From: JAKFDK01 sp036676195
Lineage (GTDB): Bacteria; Bacillota; Sulfobacillia; Symbiobacteriales; ZC4RG38
Direction of reading: 5' to 3'
NCBI GenBank assembly: GCA_036676195.1
Contig: JAKFDK010000093.1
Location: forward strand, 1 to 22,486
Length of the DNA stretch: 22,486 bases
Made by a program: the position numbers and the translations under genes. A model generated the notes under the pieces. It worked only from the letters and a program-made list of their open reading frames with translations. It ran no database searches and had not been told where the DNA came from. The first letter of the stretch is position 1. Each line of letters opens with the position of its first letter. Of the stretch, positions 1 to 7,103 are shown piece after piece.

Positions 1-327
1 CTTAGCCAGAATCTGTTGGACCTCACTGCGGTGTACCAGCTTTTTCATTTCAGCCAGGCTGGTGTCAGTTTCCTTTTGTGCCAGGTCAAAGTCCTGTTTA
101 TGGCTCGCATTTGAAGTTAACAGGTAACCGAAGATCGCCTGCCCGGTGGCATTTTCGGCGGCTTCCAGGCGGCGGGACAGGGCCTGAACCTTGAGGCGTT
201 CGGTAACATCCTGGTAATGAGTGCTGACAGCGTTGAGCCGGTTGATGCCGACGAAGGCAACGGTGCCGAGAAGTGCCAATACCAGAAGGAATCCGGCCAG
301 CAGTTTGTTTCCGATGGTAAATCGCAA
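1..327 (-). CDS. Membrane chemoreceptor / sensor N-terminus (partial, runs off left edge)
   Basis: Minus-strand frame open from a TTG start at 327 to the window edge (109 codons). It begins MRFTIGNKLLAGFLLVLALL, a short basic N-terminus followed by one hydrophobic transmembrane helix. After it comes a helical, charged stretch with repeated Glu/Gln/Lys (ending LAEMKKLVHRSEVQQILAK), typical of the four-helix-bundle extracytoplasmic sensor of methyl-accepting chemotaxis proteins and related histidine kinases. The start is chosen because GAGGAG lies about 8 nt upstream and the helix begins immediately after. The signalling domain lies outside the window, so MCP versus kinase cannot be settled; MCP is preferred on the N-terminal style. 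Transcription is likely controlled by the c-di-GMP riboswitch and terminator upstream (571-665 and 519-553). Confidence 0.72.
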   Translation of the reverse strand, partial: MRFTIGNKLLAGFLLVLALLGTVAFVGINRLNAVSTHYQDVTERLKVQALSRRLEAAENATGQAIFGYLLTSNASHKQDFDLAQKETDTSLAEMKKLVHRSEVQQILAK

Positions 328-518
328 GGTTGCTTCTCCTCATGTGAAAAGTAGTTGATAAGACTGTTTATATGTATATCTTGCGCGTCTATACCGGCTA
401 AACCGGTTGTGACCCCCGGAAAACGGACAGTCAGTAAGACCCTCCTCACTATGGTCCTGGTTGCGGACCCAGGGCCGAGGCAGCCGAGAAGAGTAGATTC
501 ACCAAGGTGTATCGCGCC

Positions 519-553
519 AAAAAAAGTCAGCCTTCGCCAAATGGGAAGGCTGA
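519..553 (-). terminator. Intrinsic terminator of the riboswitch leader
   Basis: On the minus strand a perfect 9-bp stem (TCAGCCTTC at 545-553 with GAAGGCTGA at 527-535, loop 536-544) is followed by C and seven Ts (519-525). It lies just downstream of the c-di-GMP-I aptamer and upstream of the TTG-started receptor gene, the position of an expression-platform terminator. I did not find an obvious antiterminator pairing with the aptamer by eye, so the direction of control (ON or OFF by ligand) is unknown. Confidence 0.85.
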
Positions 554-570
554 TGTACCCCCCACGTGTT

Positions 571-665
571 CTCGTTTCGGAAACCCGGCTGGCATAGAGA
601 GACTGCGCTCCCCGTAGCCCCGTGGCTTTGCGACCCCGTCTTTCGACGGGTGTGCCCTTTCGGCC
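571..665 (-). promoter_or_regulatory. Cyclic-di-GMP-I (GEMM-I) riboswitch aptamer
   Basis: Read on the minus strand, the segment has the GEMM-I landmarks in order: AAAGGGCA, a CCCGUC-GAAA-GACGGG hairpin with a GNRA tetraloop, the invariant CGCAAAGCC joining segment, a second G/C-rich arm (ACGGGGCUACGGGG), and the closing motif AUGCCAGCCGGGUUUCCG. This order and spacing match the class-I c-di-GMP riboswitch; GCAAAGCC and GCCGGGUU are its best-conserved blocks. A sigma-A-like promoter lies about 70 nt upstream and a terminator about 20 nt downstream, completing a transcriptional riboswitch leader for the receptor gene ending at position 1. Identification is by pattern recognition; a covariance-model search would formalise it. 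Confidence 0.9.
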
Positions 666-732
666 GGAAAATGGAGGAAATACCTAAAAAGTACAGACGA
701 AGGAGTGGCAAGCGTAAATGAATTCCGCAGCA

Positions 733-761
733 ATTATACATTGCCCATTTTTATAATACAA
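733..761 (-). promoter_or_regulatory. Sigma-A-type promoter for the riboswitch leader
   Basis: On the minus strand TTGTAT (756-761) and a perfect TATAAT (733-738) are separated by exactly 17 nt. Transcription would start near 726, leaving about 60 nt before the aptamer. The surrounding 720-780 stretch is clearly more AT-rich than the rest of the window. Confidence 0.7.
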
Positions 762-1100
762 CTATGAACGACCAAAGCGACATCACACCGCGCTGATGGA
801 AGAAAATACCAAAAGTATCACTCGGGTATCTAACCCAATTGGGAAATTTGACTGGAGAGAGGAAAGATCACTTCTGCCTGTGGCCTCGAGTCCGGTATCT
901 TGCCGACTGCGCGGGTCAGGTTACCGAGCCTCTAGTCGTCATGCGTAGGCACACGTCCTTGACAAACTGCACTCCCGGCAACCCACCGACATTTACTGAC
1001 GTTTGGGAGTACATGTTCAGTGGGCCATAACGCAAACCCGGGGCCGAAACCGCCCCGCGTTGCTGGCTGGCTGAGCCGACCCTGACAAATAAAGACAGTG
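762..1100. other. Intergenic region without a recognisable gene
   Basis: About 340 nt with no convincing coding frame on either strand. Visible structure includes a perfect 10-bp palindrome CCCAATTGGG (834-843) and a G/C hairpin CGGGGC-N7-GCCCCG around 1040-1060. I found no credible promoter for a plus-strand transcript. Because the block ends in an intrinsic terminator (1101-1132), an uncharacterised small RNA or a degenerate leader is possible but unproven. Confidence 0.4.
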
Positions 1101-1132
1101 GCCACCCGGTCGTGATGCCGGGCGGCTTTTTT
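1101..1132 (+). terminator. Plus-strand intrinsic terminator with no obvious parent gene
   Basis: A stem GCCACCCGG (1101-1109) pairs with CCGGGCGGC (1118-1126) with a single A/C mismatch. The loop is 8 nt and six Ts follow (1127-1132). No plus-strand gene precedes it in the window. It may insulate the tetR promoter at 1206 or end a short unannotated RNA. Confidence 0.7.
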
Positions 1133-1205
1133 GACGTCCTCATGGACAATCCGGGGAGCGTCTATTATTAACATACAATTGCAAAGCCAAGTGAAAATCC
1201 GTATC

Positions 1206-1234
1206 TTGCAAAATCCGCACATATGACTTATTCT
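1206..1234 (+). promoter_or_regulatory. Promoter of the catabolic operon / tetR-hotdog 1
   Basis: TTGCAA (1206-1211) and TATTCT (1229-1234) are separated by 17 nt, giving a start near 1241. That lies immediately before the first of three CGGTCGG repeats, so a repressor bound there would cover the start site. No other promoter of similar quality and no terminator was seen between here and 15244, so it may serve the whole operon. Confidence 0.6.
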
Positions 1235-1240
1235 GTTGTT

Positions 1241-1325
1241 GAACGGTCGGTTAGGAAAATCAAACCGGTCGGTAAGGAGAGCGAGCGCTCCTACAAAGAA
1301 AATCCGGAACGGTCGGGAAGGAAAC
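1241..1325 (+). repeat. Three direct repeats of CGGTCGG, probable TetR operator half-sites
   Basis: CGGTCGG occurs at 1244-1250, 1266-1272 and 1310-1316. Each is followed by a purine-rich TTAGGAAA / TAAGGAGA / GAAGGAAA tract. Start-to-start spacing is 22 and 44 nt, so all copies fall about two or four helical turns apart on one DNA face. The last copy abuts the Shine-Dalgarno of the tetR gene. The related element CGGTCAG occurs inside a palindrome upstream of the second paralogous regulator (15345-15360), which supports these being binding half-sites for this regulator pair. Binding itself is inferred. Confidence 0.55.
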
Positions 1326-1328
1326 CGC

Positions 1329-2375
1329 ATGTTGCAAAATAAGGAAAGGGAGATCCTGGAAACTGCTGCTCGGATGTTTCAGGCCAGGGGCTTCGGGGCC
1401 ACTTCGATCCGTGACATTGCTCAGGCGGCCGGCGTGCAAAAGGCAGCCATTTACCACTACGTACGCAATAAGGAAGAGCTCCTGCGCCGGATCTTCTCCG
1501 AGACGGCGGCCGAACTGAACAGGTTCCTGGAGGAACTGCTGGGCGCACCCATGTCCAACCCTGAGCGTTTGCGCCAGGCCATCCATACCTACCTGACCTT
1601 TGTGGTCGGGCGGGGGGCTGCCATCACCGTGGCCTTCCGCGACGCCCGGGGCATGAGTGCCGAACATCGGGAATGGCTGGGGAAGATCAGCCAGATCCAC
1701 ATGCAGTTATGGGACAGGATCATCCAGGCCGGCATGGCCACCGGCGAGTTCCGGGCGGTGGAAGCTCGAATGGCTTCCTTTGCCATCCTGGGCGCCTGTA
1801 GCTGGATGCATGCCTGGTACTCCCCCAAAGGCCCACTGTCGGCGGAGGAGATTGCCCGTATTTTTGCCGACCTGTTCATGGCCGGCCTGGCGTCGCAGCC
1901 CCCCAGCCAGAACCCGGTTGGTGCCGCGCATCCAACGTTGCCGGCCGGTTACCTGGCCGAACTGCCGGTGCGGTGCGCCGATGTCGATCCGACGGATCAG
2001 ATTCAGATCCCCGTACTGGTGCAGCAGTGCCAGGCGGCGTTGGAAGACCTGTTTGCCGCCTGTGGCTGGCCCTACGACCGGCTCCGGCGGGAACACGGGC
2101 TGGTGCCGCGGATCCAGCAGGTCAGTTGTGAGCTGCAGGCCCATGCCAGGGCCGGTGACCGGCTCCGGTTCAGCGTGGACGGTGGCCTGATCCATCCTGA
2201 GTCTGTCTGTCTGCACCTCCAGGTCAGGCGGATGACCGACGGCGAGGTGGTGGCCTGGGTCCACCTGGTCCAGGAGGCCGGCGAGGCGGGCACTGTCCAG
2301 AACAGCCGCTATCCGGCCGAAATGATCAGCAGCCTGCTCGCCCGGCTTACCCCCTTGGGGGTCATGCCGGGCTGA
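1329..2375 (+). CDS. TetR/AcrR regulator fused to a hotdog (acyl-CoA thioesterase-like) domain, paralogue 1
   Basis: 348 aa. Residues 1-60 form a TetR DNA-binding domain (ATSIRDIAQAAGVQKAAIYH, helix-turn-helix about 25-45). Residues about 75-190 form a KstR2-like ligand domain (FRDARGMSAEHREWL, GACSWMHAWYSPKGPLSAEEI). Residues about 207-315 are an extra domain resembling YbgC/4HBT hotdog thioesterases: LPVRCADVDPTDQ with the conserved Asp at 220, a long helix QQCQAALEDLFAACGWPYDRL, then strands ending DGEVVAWVHLVQ. The usual His after the Asp motif is replaced by Gln, so it may sense acyl-CoA rather than hydrolyse it. The ATG at 1329 is chosen over an upstream TTG at 1236 because AAGGAAA lies 7 nt before it and the paralogue at 15374 starts at the same residue. 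It is the first gene of the putative polyester operon and probably its autoregulated repressor. Confidence 0.88.
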   Translation: MLQNKEREILETAARMFQARGFGATSIRDIAQAAGVQKAAIYHYVRNKEELLRRIFSETAAELNRFLEELLGAPMSNPERLRQAIHTYLTFVVGRGAAITVAFRDARGMSAEHREWLGKISQIHMQLWDRIIQAGMATGEFRAVEARMASFAILGACSWMHAWYSPKGPLSAEEIARIFADLFMAGLASQPPSQNPVGAAHPTLPAGYLAELPVRCADVDPTDQIQIPVLVQQCQAALEDLFAACGWPYDRLRREHGLVPRIQQVSCELQAHARAGDRLRFSVDGGLIHPESVCLHLQVRRMTDGEVVAWVHLVQEAGEAGTVQNSRYPAEMISSLLARLTPLGVMPG

Positions 2376-2424
2376 GAGAGCCATCGGCGGCAGCCGCCGC
2401 CGGTATCTGGGAGGGGTTTACGCG

Positions 2425-3594
2425 ATGGAAGAGGTGCTGATTCTGGGTGCCGTGCGCACCCCGATTGGCCGGTTCGGGGGTGCATTCCGGGAGGTACCGG
2501 CCAACACGTTAGGCGGACTGGTCATCGGTTGCGCTGTGGCCGAGGCCGAAGTGGAACCGGACAGGATCGACGAGGTCATCATGGGCAGCGCCCTGCAGAC
2601 CGACCCCAGGGGCAACCCGGCCCGGGAGGCGGCCCTGGCGGCAGGACTGCCGGTATCGGTTCCGGCCTTCTCCGTGAACAAGAACTGCGGCTCCGCCGTG
2701 AAGGCCCTGATCCTGGCCGCCCAGTCCATCCGGGGGGGCGACGCCGGGGTCGTGGTGGCTGGCGGGCAGGAGAACATGAGCCGCCAGCCCCACCTGCTGC
2801 GGGGCGCACGCTGGGGGTACCGGTTGGGGGACAGCACGGTGAGCGACCTGCTGACCGATGCCATCACCGGCATGGGGCAGACGGCAGAAAACGTGGCCCG
2901 CCGCTACCAGATCAGCCGGCAGCGGCAGGATGAGTTCGCCGTCCAGAGCCACCGGCGGGCCCTGGCCACCCTGGCGGCCGGTCACTTCGCCGCCCAGATT
3001 GTCCCGGTTCCCGTCTCTGCCCGCGGCGCCTTTCCAGCGCCGGTTACCACCGATGAGGCTCCGCGTCCCGACACCACATTCGACCGGCTGGCCAGTCTGC
3101 GCCCCGCCTTTGCCGCCGATGGGTCGGTGACGGCCGGCAACTCCTGCCCTATGAACGACGGTGCCGCCGCCCTGGTGCTGGCGGCGGGCACCCGGGCCGA
3201 ACGGCTGGGCCGCCCGGTGCTGGGCAGGCTGGTGGCCTGGGGCACCGCCGGACTAGATCCGGACTATATGGGGATGGGCCCGGTACCGGCCACCCGCACG
3301 GCGCTGGAGCGGGCCGGCCTGGCGGTGGCGGACCTTGACCTGGTGGAACTGAATGAAGCCTTTGCGGCCCAGGCGCTGGCGGTGATGGATGAACTGGAGC
3401 TTGACCCGGTCCGGACCAACGTGAACGGCGGCGCCATCGCACTGGGCCACCCCGTTGGGGCCACCGGCGCCATCCTCGTGGTCAAGATCCTGGCGGAGTT
3501 GCGCCGCCGGGGCGGCCGCTTCGGCCTGGTCACCATGTGTATCGGCGGCGGCCAGGGCATCGCCCTGGTGGTGGAAGCGGAGGGATCAGCTTGA
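2425..3594 (+). CDS. Acetyl-CoA C-acyltransferase (thiolase II family)
   Basis: 389 aa, full family length. Thiolase hallmarks are present: nucleophile Cys88 in SVNKNCGSAVKAL, the NEAFAAQ motif, His342 in GGAIALGHPVGATGA, and Cys372 in the C-terminal MCIGGGQG. The enzyme catalyses CoA-dependent cleavage of 3-oxoacyl-CoA (or the reverse condensation) in the cytoplasm. GGGAGG lies about 9 nt upstream of the ATG. The next gene starts inside this stop codon, indicating translational coupling with the CoA ligase. In this operon the likely reaction is acetoacetyl-CoA to two acetyl-CoA; longer 3-oxoacyl-CoA substrates cannot be excluded from sequence. A short G/C inverted repeat lies between tetR and this gene (about 2386-2403). 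Confidence 0.93.
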   Translation: MEEVLILGAVRTPIGRFGGAFREVPANTLGGLVIGCAVAEAEVEPDRIDEVIMGSALQTDPRGNPAREAALAAGLPVSVPAFSVNKNCGSAVKALILAAQSIRGGDAGVVVAGGQENMSRQPHLLRGARWGYRLGDSTVSDLLTDAITGMGQTAENVARRYQISRQRQDEFAVQSHRRALATLAAGHFAAQIVPVPVSARGAFPAPVTTDEAPRPDTTFDRLASLRPAFAADGSVTAGNSCPMNDGAAALVLAAGTRAERLGRPVLGRLVAWGTAGLDPDYMGMGPVPATRTALERAGLAVADLDLVELNEAFAAQALAVMDELELDPVRTNVNGGAIALGHPVGATGAILVVKILAELRRRGGRFGLVTMCIGGGQGIALVVEAEGSA

Positions 3595-5099
3595 ATTTCC
3601 CTGCTCATCTCGCCCGGCTGGCGCAGGACATGCCGGATAAGGAAGCGGTGGCCTGGCCGGGCGGCCGGCACCATTACCGGGAACTGCACGAATGGATCAA
3701 CCGGACCGCCAATGGGCTGCGGACGCTTGGAGTCGGACCCGGTGACCGGGTTCTGATCCAGATTGGGAATCGGGTGGAGTTCCTGTACGCCTATTTCGGC
3801 ACCATGCAGATCGGTGCCATTACGGTGCCCGTCAACCCCCTGTACACGCCCCGTGAGGTGGGGCTGCTGGCGGCTGACTGCGAACCGGTCGTGGTGATCC
3901 TGGAACAGGCGGCGGCCGGCAACACGGAAGCGGTCCGGCAGGCGGCTCCCACCGTCCGTCAGGTTTTCCTGCTCGACGCCGAACACGGTGCGGCCGATTT
4001 TGTGACCTTTCTGTGCAGTCAGTCCGGCCGCTACGGTGAGATTCGGCTGGATCCAGATGCGGTGACCGAAATCATTTATACCTCTGGTACGACCGGCCGG
4101 CCCAAAGGGGCCATGCTCACCCAGCGGGGGCTCTGGCTCAACGCAGTGGAGTATGGGCAGGTGCATCACTGCACCGGGGCGGACCGGGCCCTGATTGTGG
4201 CCCCGCTTTTCCACTCCGGTGCCCAGACCAATTGCATGAACAACATGCTGGTGGTGGGCGGGGCGAGCTTTCTGCTGCCGCGCTTTGTCCCGGAAGTGGT
4301 TCTGGCCACCATGGCTGACGAAGCGATCACCTACTTCTTCGGGCCGCCCACCATGTACACGATGCTATTGAATACGCCCTTCCATGAGCGGCAGCGCCTG
4401 CAACTGCGCATCGCCTTTTCCGGAGCCGCCCCCATGCCGGCCGAGGTCCATAAGCGGTGGGAAGAAGTGTTTGGCTTCCCGGTGCTGGAGGGGTACGGCC
4501 TGTCCGAAGCGTCGCCGGTGGTCACTCAAACTCGGGAAGGCGGCGTCCGCAAGCTGGGGGCGGTGGGGCCGGCTCTGCCCAGCGTAACGGTGCAAATTCT
4601 CAACGAACTCGGGCAGGAGTGTGCACCCGGAGTGGTCGGTGAGGTGGCAGTCGGGGGGCCCTGTGTCATGAAAGGCTACTGGCGCAACCCCGAGGCCACC
4701 GCCGCCGCTCTGGATGGGCAGGGCCGGCTGCGCACCGGCGACCTGGGCTACCTGGACACCGATGGCTTCCTTTATATAGTCGACCGGAAAAAGGACATGA
4801 TCAACCGCGGTGGGTTGAAGATCTACCCCCGTGAGGTGGAAGAGGTGCTTTATACCTGTCCGGAGGTGTTGGAGGCCGCCGTGATTGGCGTCCCCCATCC
4901 CGTGCTGGGCGAGGATATTCAGGCTTACATTACGCTGCGTGATCCGCAGAACACGCCGTCCACCGAGGCGATCATCCGGCATTGCCGCGAGCGGCTGGCT
5001 CCGTATAAGGTGCCCCGCGGTGTGGAGGTTCTGGCCCGCATGCCCAAAACGGTCAGCGGCAAGATTTTGAAAACAGACTTGCGTCAGGCCGTTCCGTAA
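3591..5099 (+). CDS. AMP-forming acyl-CoA ligase (FadD/acetoacetyl-CoA synthetase-like)
   Basis: 502 aa from a TTG start overlapping the thiolase stop (TTGA). GGAGG lies 7 nt upstream, which is why this start is preferred over the in-frame upstream codon at 3537. ANL-superfamily motifs occur in order: P-loop YTSGTTGRPKG (163-173), EGYGLSE (300-306), TGDLGY (382-387), VDRKKDMINRGG (397-408) and the C-terminal catalytic lysine in PKTVSGK (Lys491). It activates a carboxylic acid to its acyl-CoA through an acyl-AMP. The family cannot be resolved to a substrate by eye. Genomic context, between a thiolase and a PHB-depolymerase-type esterase, suggests acetoacetate or a short 3-oxo/hydroxy acid rather than a long-chain fatty acid. 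Confidence 0.92.
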   Translation: MNFPAHLARLAQDMPDKEAVAWPGGRHHYRELHEWINRTANGLRTLGVGPGDRVLIQIGNRVEFLYAYFGTMQIGAITVPVNPLYTPREVGLLAADCEPVVVILEQAAAGNTEAVRQAAPTVRQVFLLDAEHGAADFVTFLCSQSGRYGEIRLDPDAVTEIIYTSGTTGRPKGAMLTQRGLWLNAVEYGQVHHCTGADRALIVAPLFHSGAQTNCMNNMLVVGGASFLLPRFVPEVVLATMADEAITYFFGPPTMYTMLLNTPFHERQRLQLRIAFSGAAPMPAEVHKRWEEVFGFPVLEGYGLSEASPVVTQTREGGVRKLGAVGPALPSVTVQILNELGQECAPGVVGEVAVGGPCVMKGYWRNPEATAAALDGQGRLRTGDLGYLDTDGFLYIVDRKKDMINRGGLKIYPREVEEVLYTCPEVLEAAVIGVPHPVLGEDIQAYITLRDPQNTPSTEAIIRHCRERLAPYKVPRGVEVLARMPKTVSGKILKTDLRQAVP

Positions 5100-5107
5100 G
5101 TGGGATT

Positions 5108-5155
5108 GGGAAGGAAAGGGGGAGAAGGCGGGCACGGCGGCACGGGTTCCTTCCC
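5108..5155 (+). repeat. Intergenic inverted repeat upstream of the depolymerase gene
   Basis: GGGAAGGAA (5108-5116) pairs perfectly with TTCCTTCCC (5147-5155) across a 30-nt spacer. There is no T-run, so this is not an intrinsic terminator. It could be an mRNA structure between the ligase and esterase cistrons. Low confidence that it is functional. Confidence 0.3.
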
Positions 5156-5196
5156 TGTTGGCACAGGTCCGAAAACTGCACTGGGAGGTGGAGATC

Positions 5197-7062
5197 TTGA
5201 GGAATCGTTTCGTGAGTGGTGCGTTGTTGCTGGCACTTGTGCTGGCATTAGTGGGGCCGGTTGGCGGTAGGGCCGAGGCCGCAGGCTATTGGGTGAATGG
5301 TTCCTTCTCTATCGGGGGCTCCAATGGGTCGCGCAATTATAAGCTCTGGGTTCCAAATGGGTACAGTGCGCAGAACGCCTATCCGGTTGTGGTACTCCTG
5401 CACGGTTGTACCCAGGATGCGGCGGACTACGCCGCCGGCACAGCCTTTAACGACATTGCGGATACCGAAGGCATCCTGGTCCTCTATCCGGAGCAATCGT
5501 CACAGGCCCAGATGAACAAGTGCTGGAACTGGCCCCTGCCCGAACATCAGTCCCGGGGCAGCGGTGAACCCGCCATTATTGCCGGGATGGTGAACAAGAT
5601 CCGGACCGAGTACACCGTCGATGAAGACAAGATGTATGTGGCCGGCGGTTCGGCCGGCGGCTGTATGGCCTCCATCATGGGGGCGACCTATCCCGATCTA
5701 TTCTCTGCCATCGGGATTGCCTCCGGCTGCCAGTACAAGACGGCCACCAGCGTTATGGGTTCCTTCACCGCCGCTTCTGACGGCGGCCCCGATCCGGACG
5801 GGACCGGCCAAGATGCCTATAATGCCATGGGCACCTACGCCCGGCGCATGCCGGCCATCGTTTTCCACGGCGACGCCGATACCACTCTCGACCCGGTGGC
5901 CGGCGACAAGGCGCTGTCCCAGTGGGCGCAGACCAACGACTATGTGGACGATGCCACTGACAACAACACCGTGAACGACACGGCCGACAGCACCACGAAC
6001 GGCTCGGTGACTGGCGGCTACGACTACACCACATATGTGTACAACGACGGCAGCGGCAGCCCCCTGTTGGAGAAGTGGATTATCCATGGCATGGACCATG
6101 CCTGGTCCGGCGGTTCCAGCGCCGGTTCCTACACCGACCAGGATGGGCCGGACGCCGGGACCGAGATGTGGCGCTTCTTCACCACCTATACCAACCCCGG
6201 AACAGTGCCGCCTGCCTCCGATCCAAACGATTCGACGGCCCCCACCCTGACCATCAGCCCCACCGGGGGCACCTTTGACGCCCGGGTCGATGTCAACCTC
6301 TCGGTGAACGAGCAGGCCACCGTCTGGTACACCACCGACGGGACCGATCCCACCACCAGCGGAACCCGCACCAGCCTGACCAACGGCGGTAAGATCACGT
6401 TTACGTCGACGACGACGCTGAAGGCGTACGCCATTGATCTGGCCGGGAATGCGTCCTCTGTAGCAACAAACACCTATACCATTACTACCCAAACCACCAC
6501 CAGCTTCACCTCTGAAGGCGGTACGAAGGACGGCTACACCAAGGCGCTTTCCACAAATGGCACCACGGGTTTTTACTTCTATACCACTGCCGTTAACGCC
6601 GGCGACTCGTTCGACGTACCGATGCGCGGGATTGTATCCTTTAATACTTCCTCCCTGCCCGACAATGCCACCATTCTGCACGCCGAACTCCAGCTCACCC
6701 AGAACGGTGTCGTCATCGGCCGTCCGTTTACCATGCTCGGACAGTTGTTTGCCGACATCAAGAACGGCTGCCTCGGTAGCACCTGCAGTCTGGCTGCATC
6801 CGACTTTGAGGCGACGACATCCCTGACCGAGGCCGCCATCTTCGAGCCCGGGAACGAAGACTGGGGAAGCAACGGGACGGCCATTACAGCGGTCCTGAAG
6901 AGTGGCGCCCTCACCTCCATCAACAAGACGGGCACCACCCAGTTCAAGATTCGGTTCGAAGACCTCAACAGCGACAACGGCGTTACCGACGGGGTGGGCT
7001 TCCATACCGGTGCGGCCATGACCAGCTCGTATCGCCCGAAGCTGACGGTCATTTACAAGTAG
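5197..7062 (+). CDS. Secreted PHB-depolymerase-family esterase with chitobiase-type and DNRLRE-like C-terminal domains
   Basis: 621 aa from TTG at 5197, chosen because GGGAGGTGG lies just upstream and a signal peptide follows directly (MRNRFVSGALLLALVLALVG, cleavage likely near AEA-AG, about 28). Residues 35-335 are a PHB-depolymerase/LpqC-type alpha/beta hydrolase: oxyanion-region HGCTQD (69-74), lipase box GGSAGG with Ser152, acid Asp226 or Asp228 in FHGDAD, and His301 in GMDHAW. Residues 348-430 match a chitobiase/beta-hexosaminidase C-terminal Fn3-like module (WYTTDGTDPTTSG, LKAYAIDLAGNAS). Residues 435-621 form a beta-rich domain (RGIVSFNTSSLPDNATILHA) like DNRLRE carbohydrate/surface-binding modules. 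Catalytic domain plus linker module plus binding domain mirrors extracellular PHA depolymerases. Feruloyl or acetylxylan esterase (CE1) activity is the main alternative, as those share this fold. Confidence 0.85.
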   Translation: MRNRFVSGALLLALVLALVGPVGGRAEAAGYWVNGSFSIGGSNGSRNYKLWVPNGYSAQNAYPVVVLLHGCTQDAADYAAGTAFNDIADTEGILVLYPEQSSQAQMNKCWNWPLPEHQSRGSGEPAIIAGMVNKIRTEYTVDEDKMYVAGGSAGGCMASIMGATYPDLFSAIGIASGCQYKTATSVMGSFTAASDGGPDPDGTGQDAYNAMGTYARRMPAIVFHGDADTTLDPVAGDKALSQWAQTNDYVDDATDNNTVNDTADSTTNGSVTGGYDYTTYVYNDGSGSPLLEKWIIHGMDHAWSGGSSAGSYTDQDGPDAGTEMWRFFTTYTNPGTVPPASDPNDSTAPTLTISPTGGTFDARVDVNLSVNEQATVWYTTDGTDPTTSGTRTSLTNGGKITFTSTTTLKAYAIDLAGNASSVATNTYTITTQTTTSFTSEGGTKDGYTKALSTNGTTGFYFYTTAVNAGDSFDVPMRGIVSFNTSSLPDNATILHAELQLTQNGVVIGRPFTMLGQLFADIKNGCLGSTCSLAASDFEATTSLTEAAIFEPGNEDWGSNGTAITAVLKSGALTSINKTGTTQFKIRFEDLNSDNGVTDGVGFHTGAAMTSSYRPKLTVIYK

Positions 7063-7103
7063 GCGCATGTCTCAGGCGCACCATCGTGCGGGAGGGAAAA
7101 GAC

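Noticed and set aside
98..449. Two short minus-strand ATG frames in the receptor leader and 5' end
   Set aside because: The overlapping frame from TTG 327 to position 1 has a Shine-Dalgarno, a membrane helix and sensor-like sequence; the ATG frames have none of these.
839..1030. 63-codon plus-strand frame in the intergenic block
   Set aside because: No good initiation signal, no motif, and the sequence lacks the codon-position GC bias of the neighbouring genes as judged by eye.
1241..1325. The repeated CGGTCGG units as a CRISPR array
   Set aside because: Units are only 7 nt, spacing is 22 and 44 nt with similar rather than unique intervening sequence, and no cas genes are present; operator half-sites explain them better.
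1236..1328. Longer start for the first TetR-hotdog gene at TTG 1236
   Set aside because: The 31 extra residues have no similarity to TetR proteins, overlap the operator repeats and predicted start of transcription, and are absent from the paralogue.
5698..7068. 456-codon minus-strand frame rich in Gly and Val
   Set aside because: Opposite strand of the esterase gene; low-complexity translation and no initiation signals.
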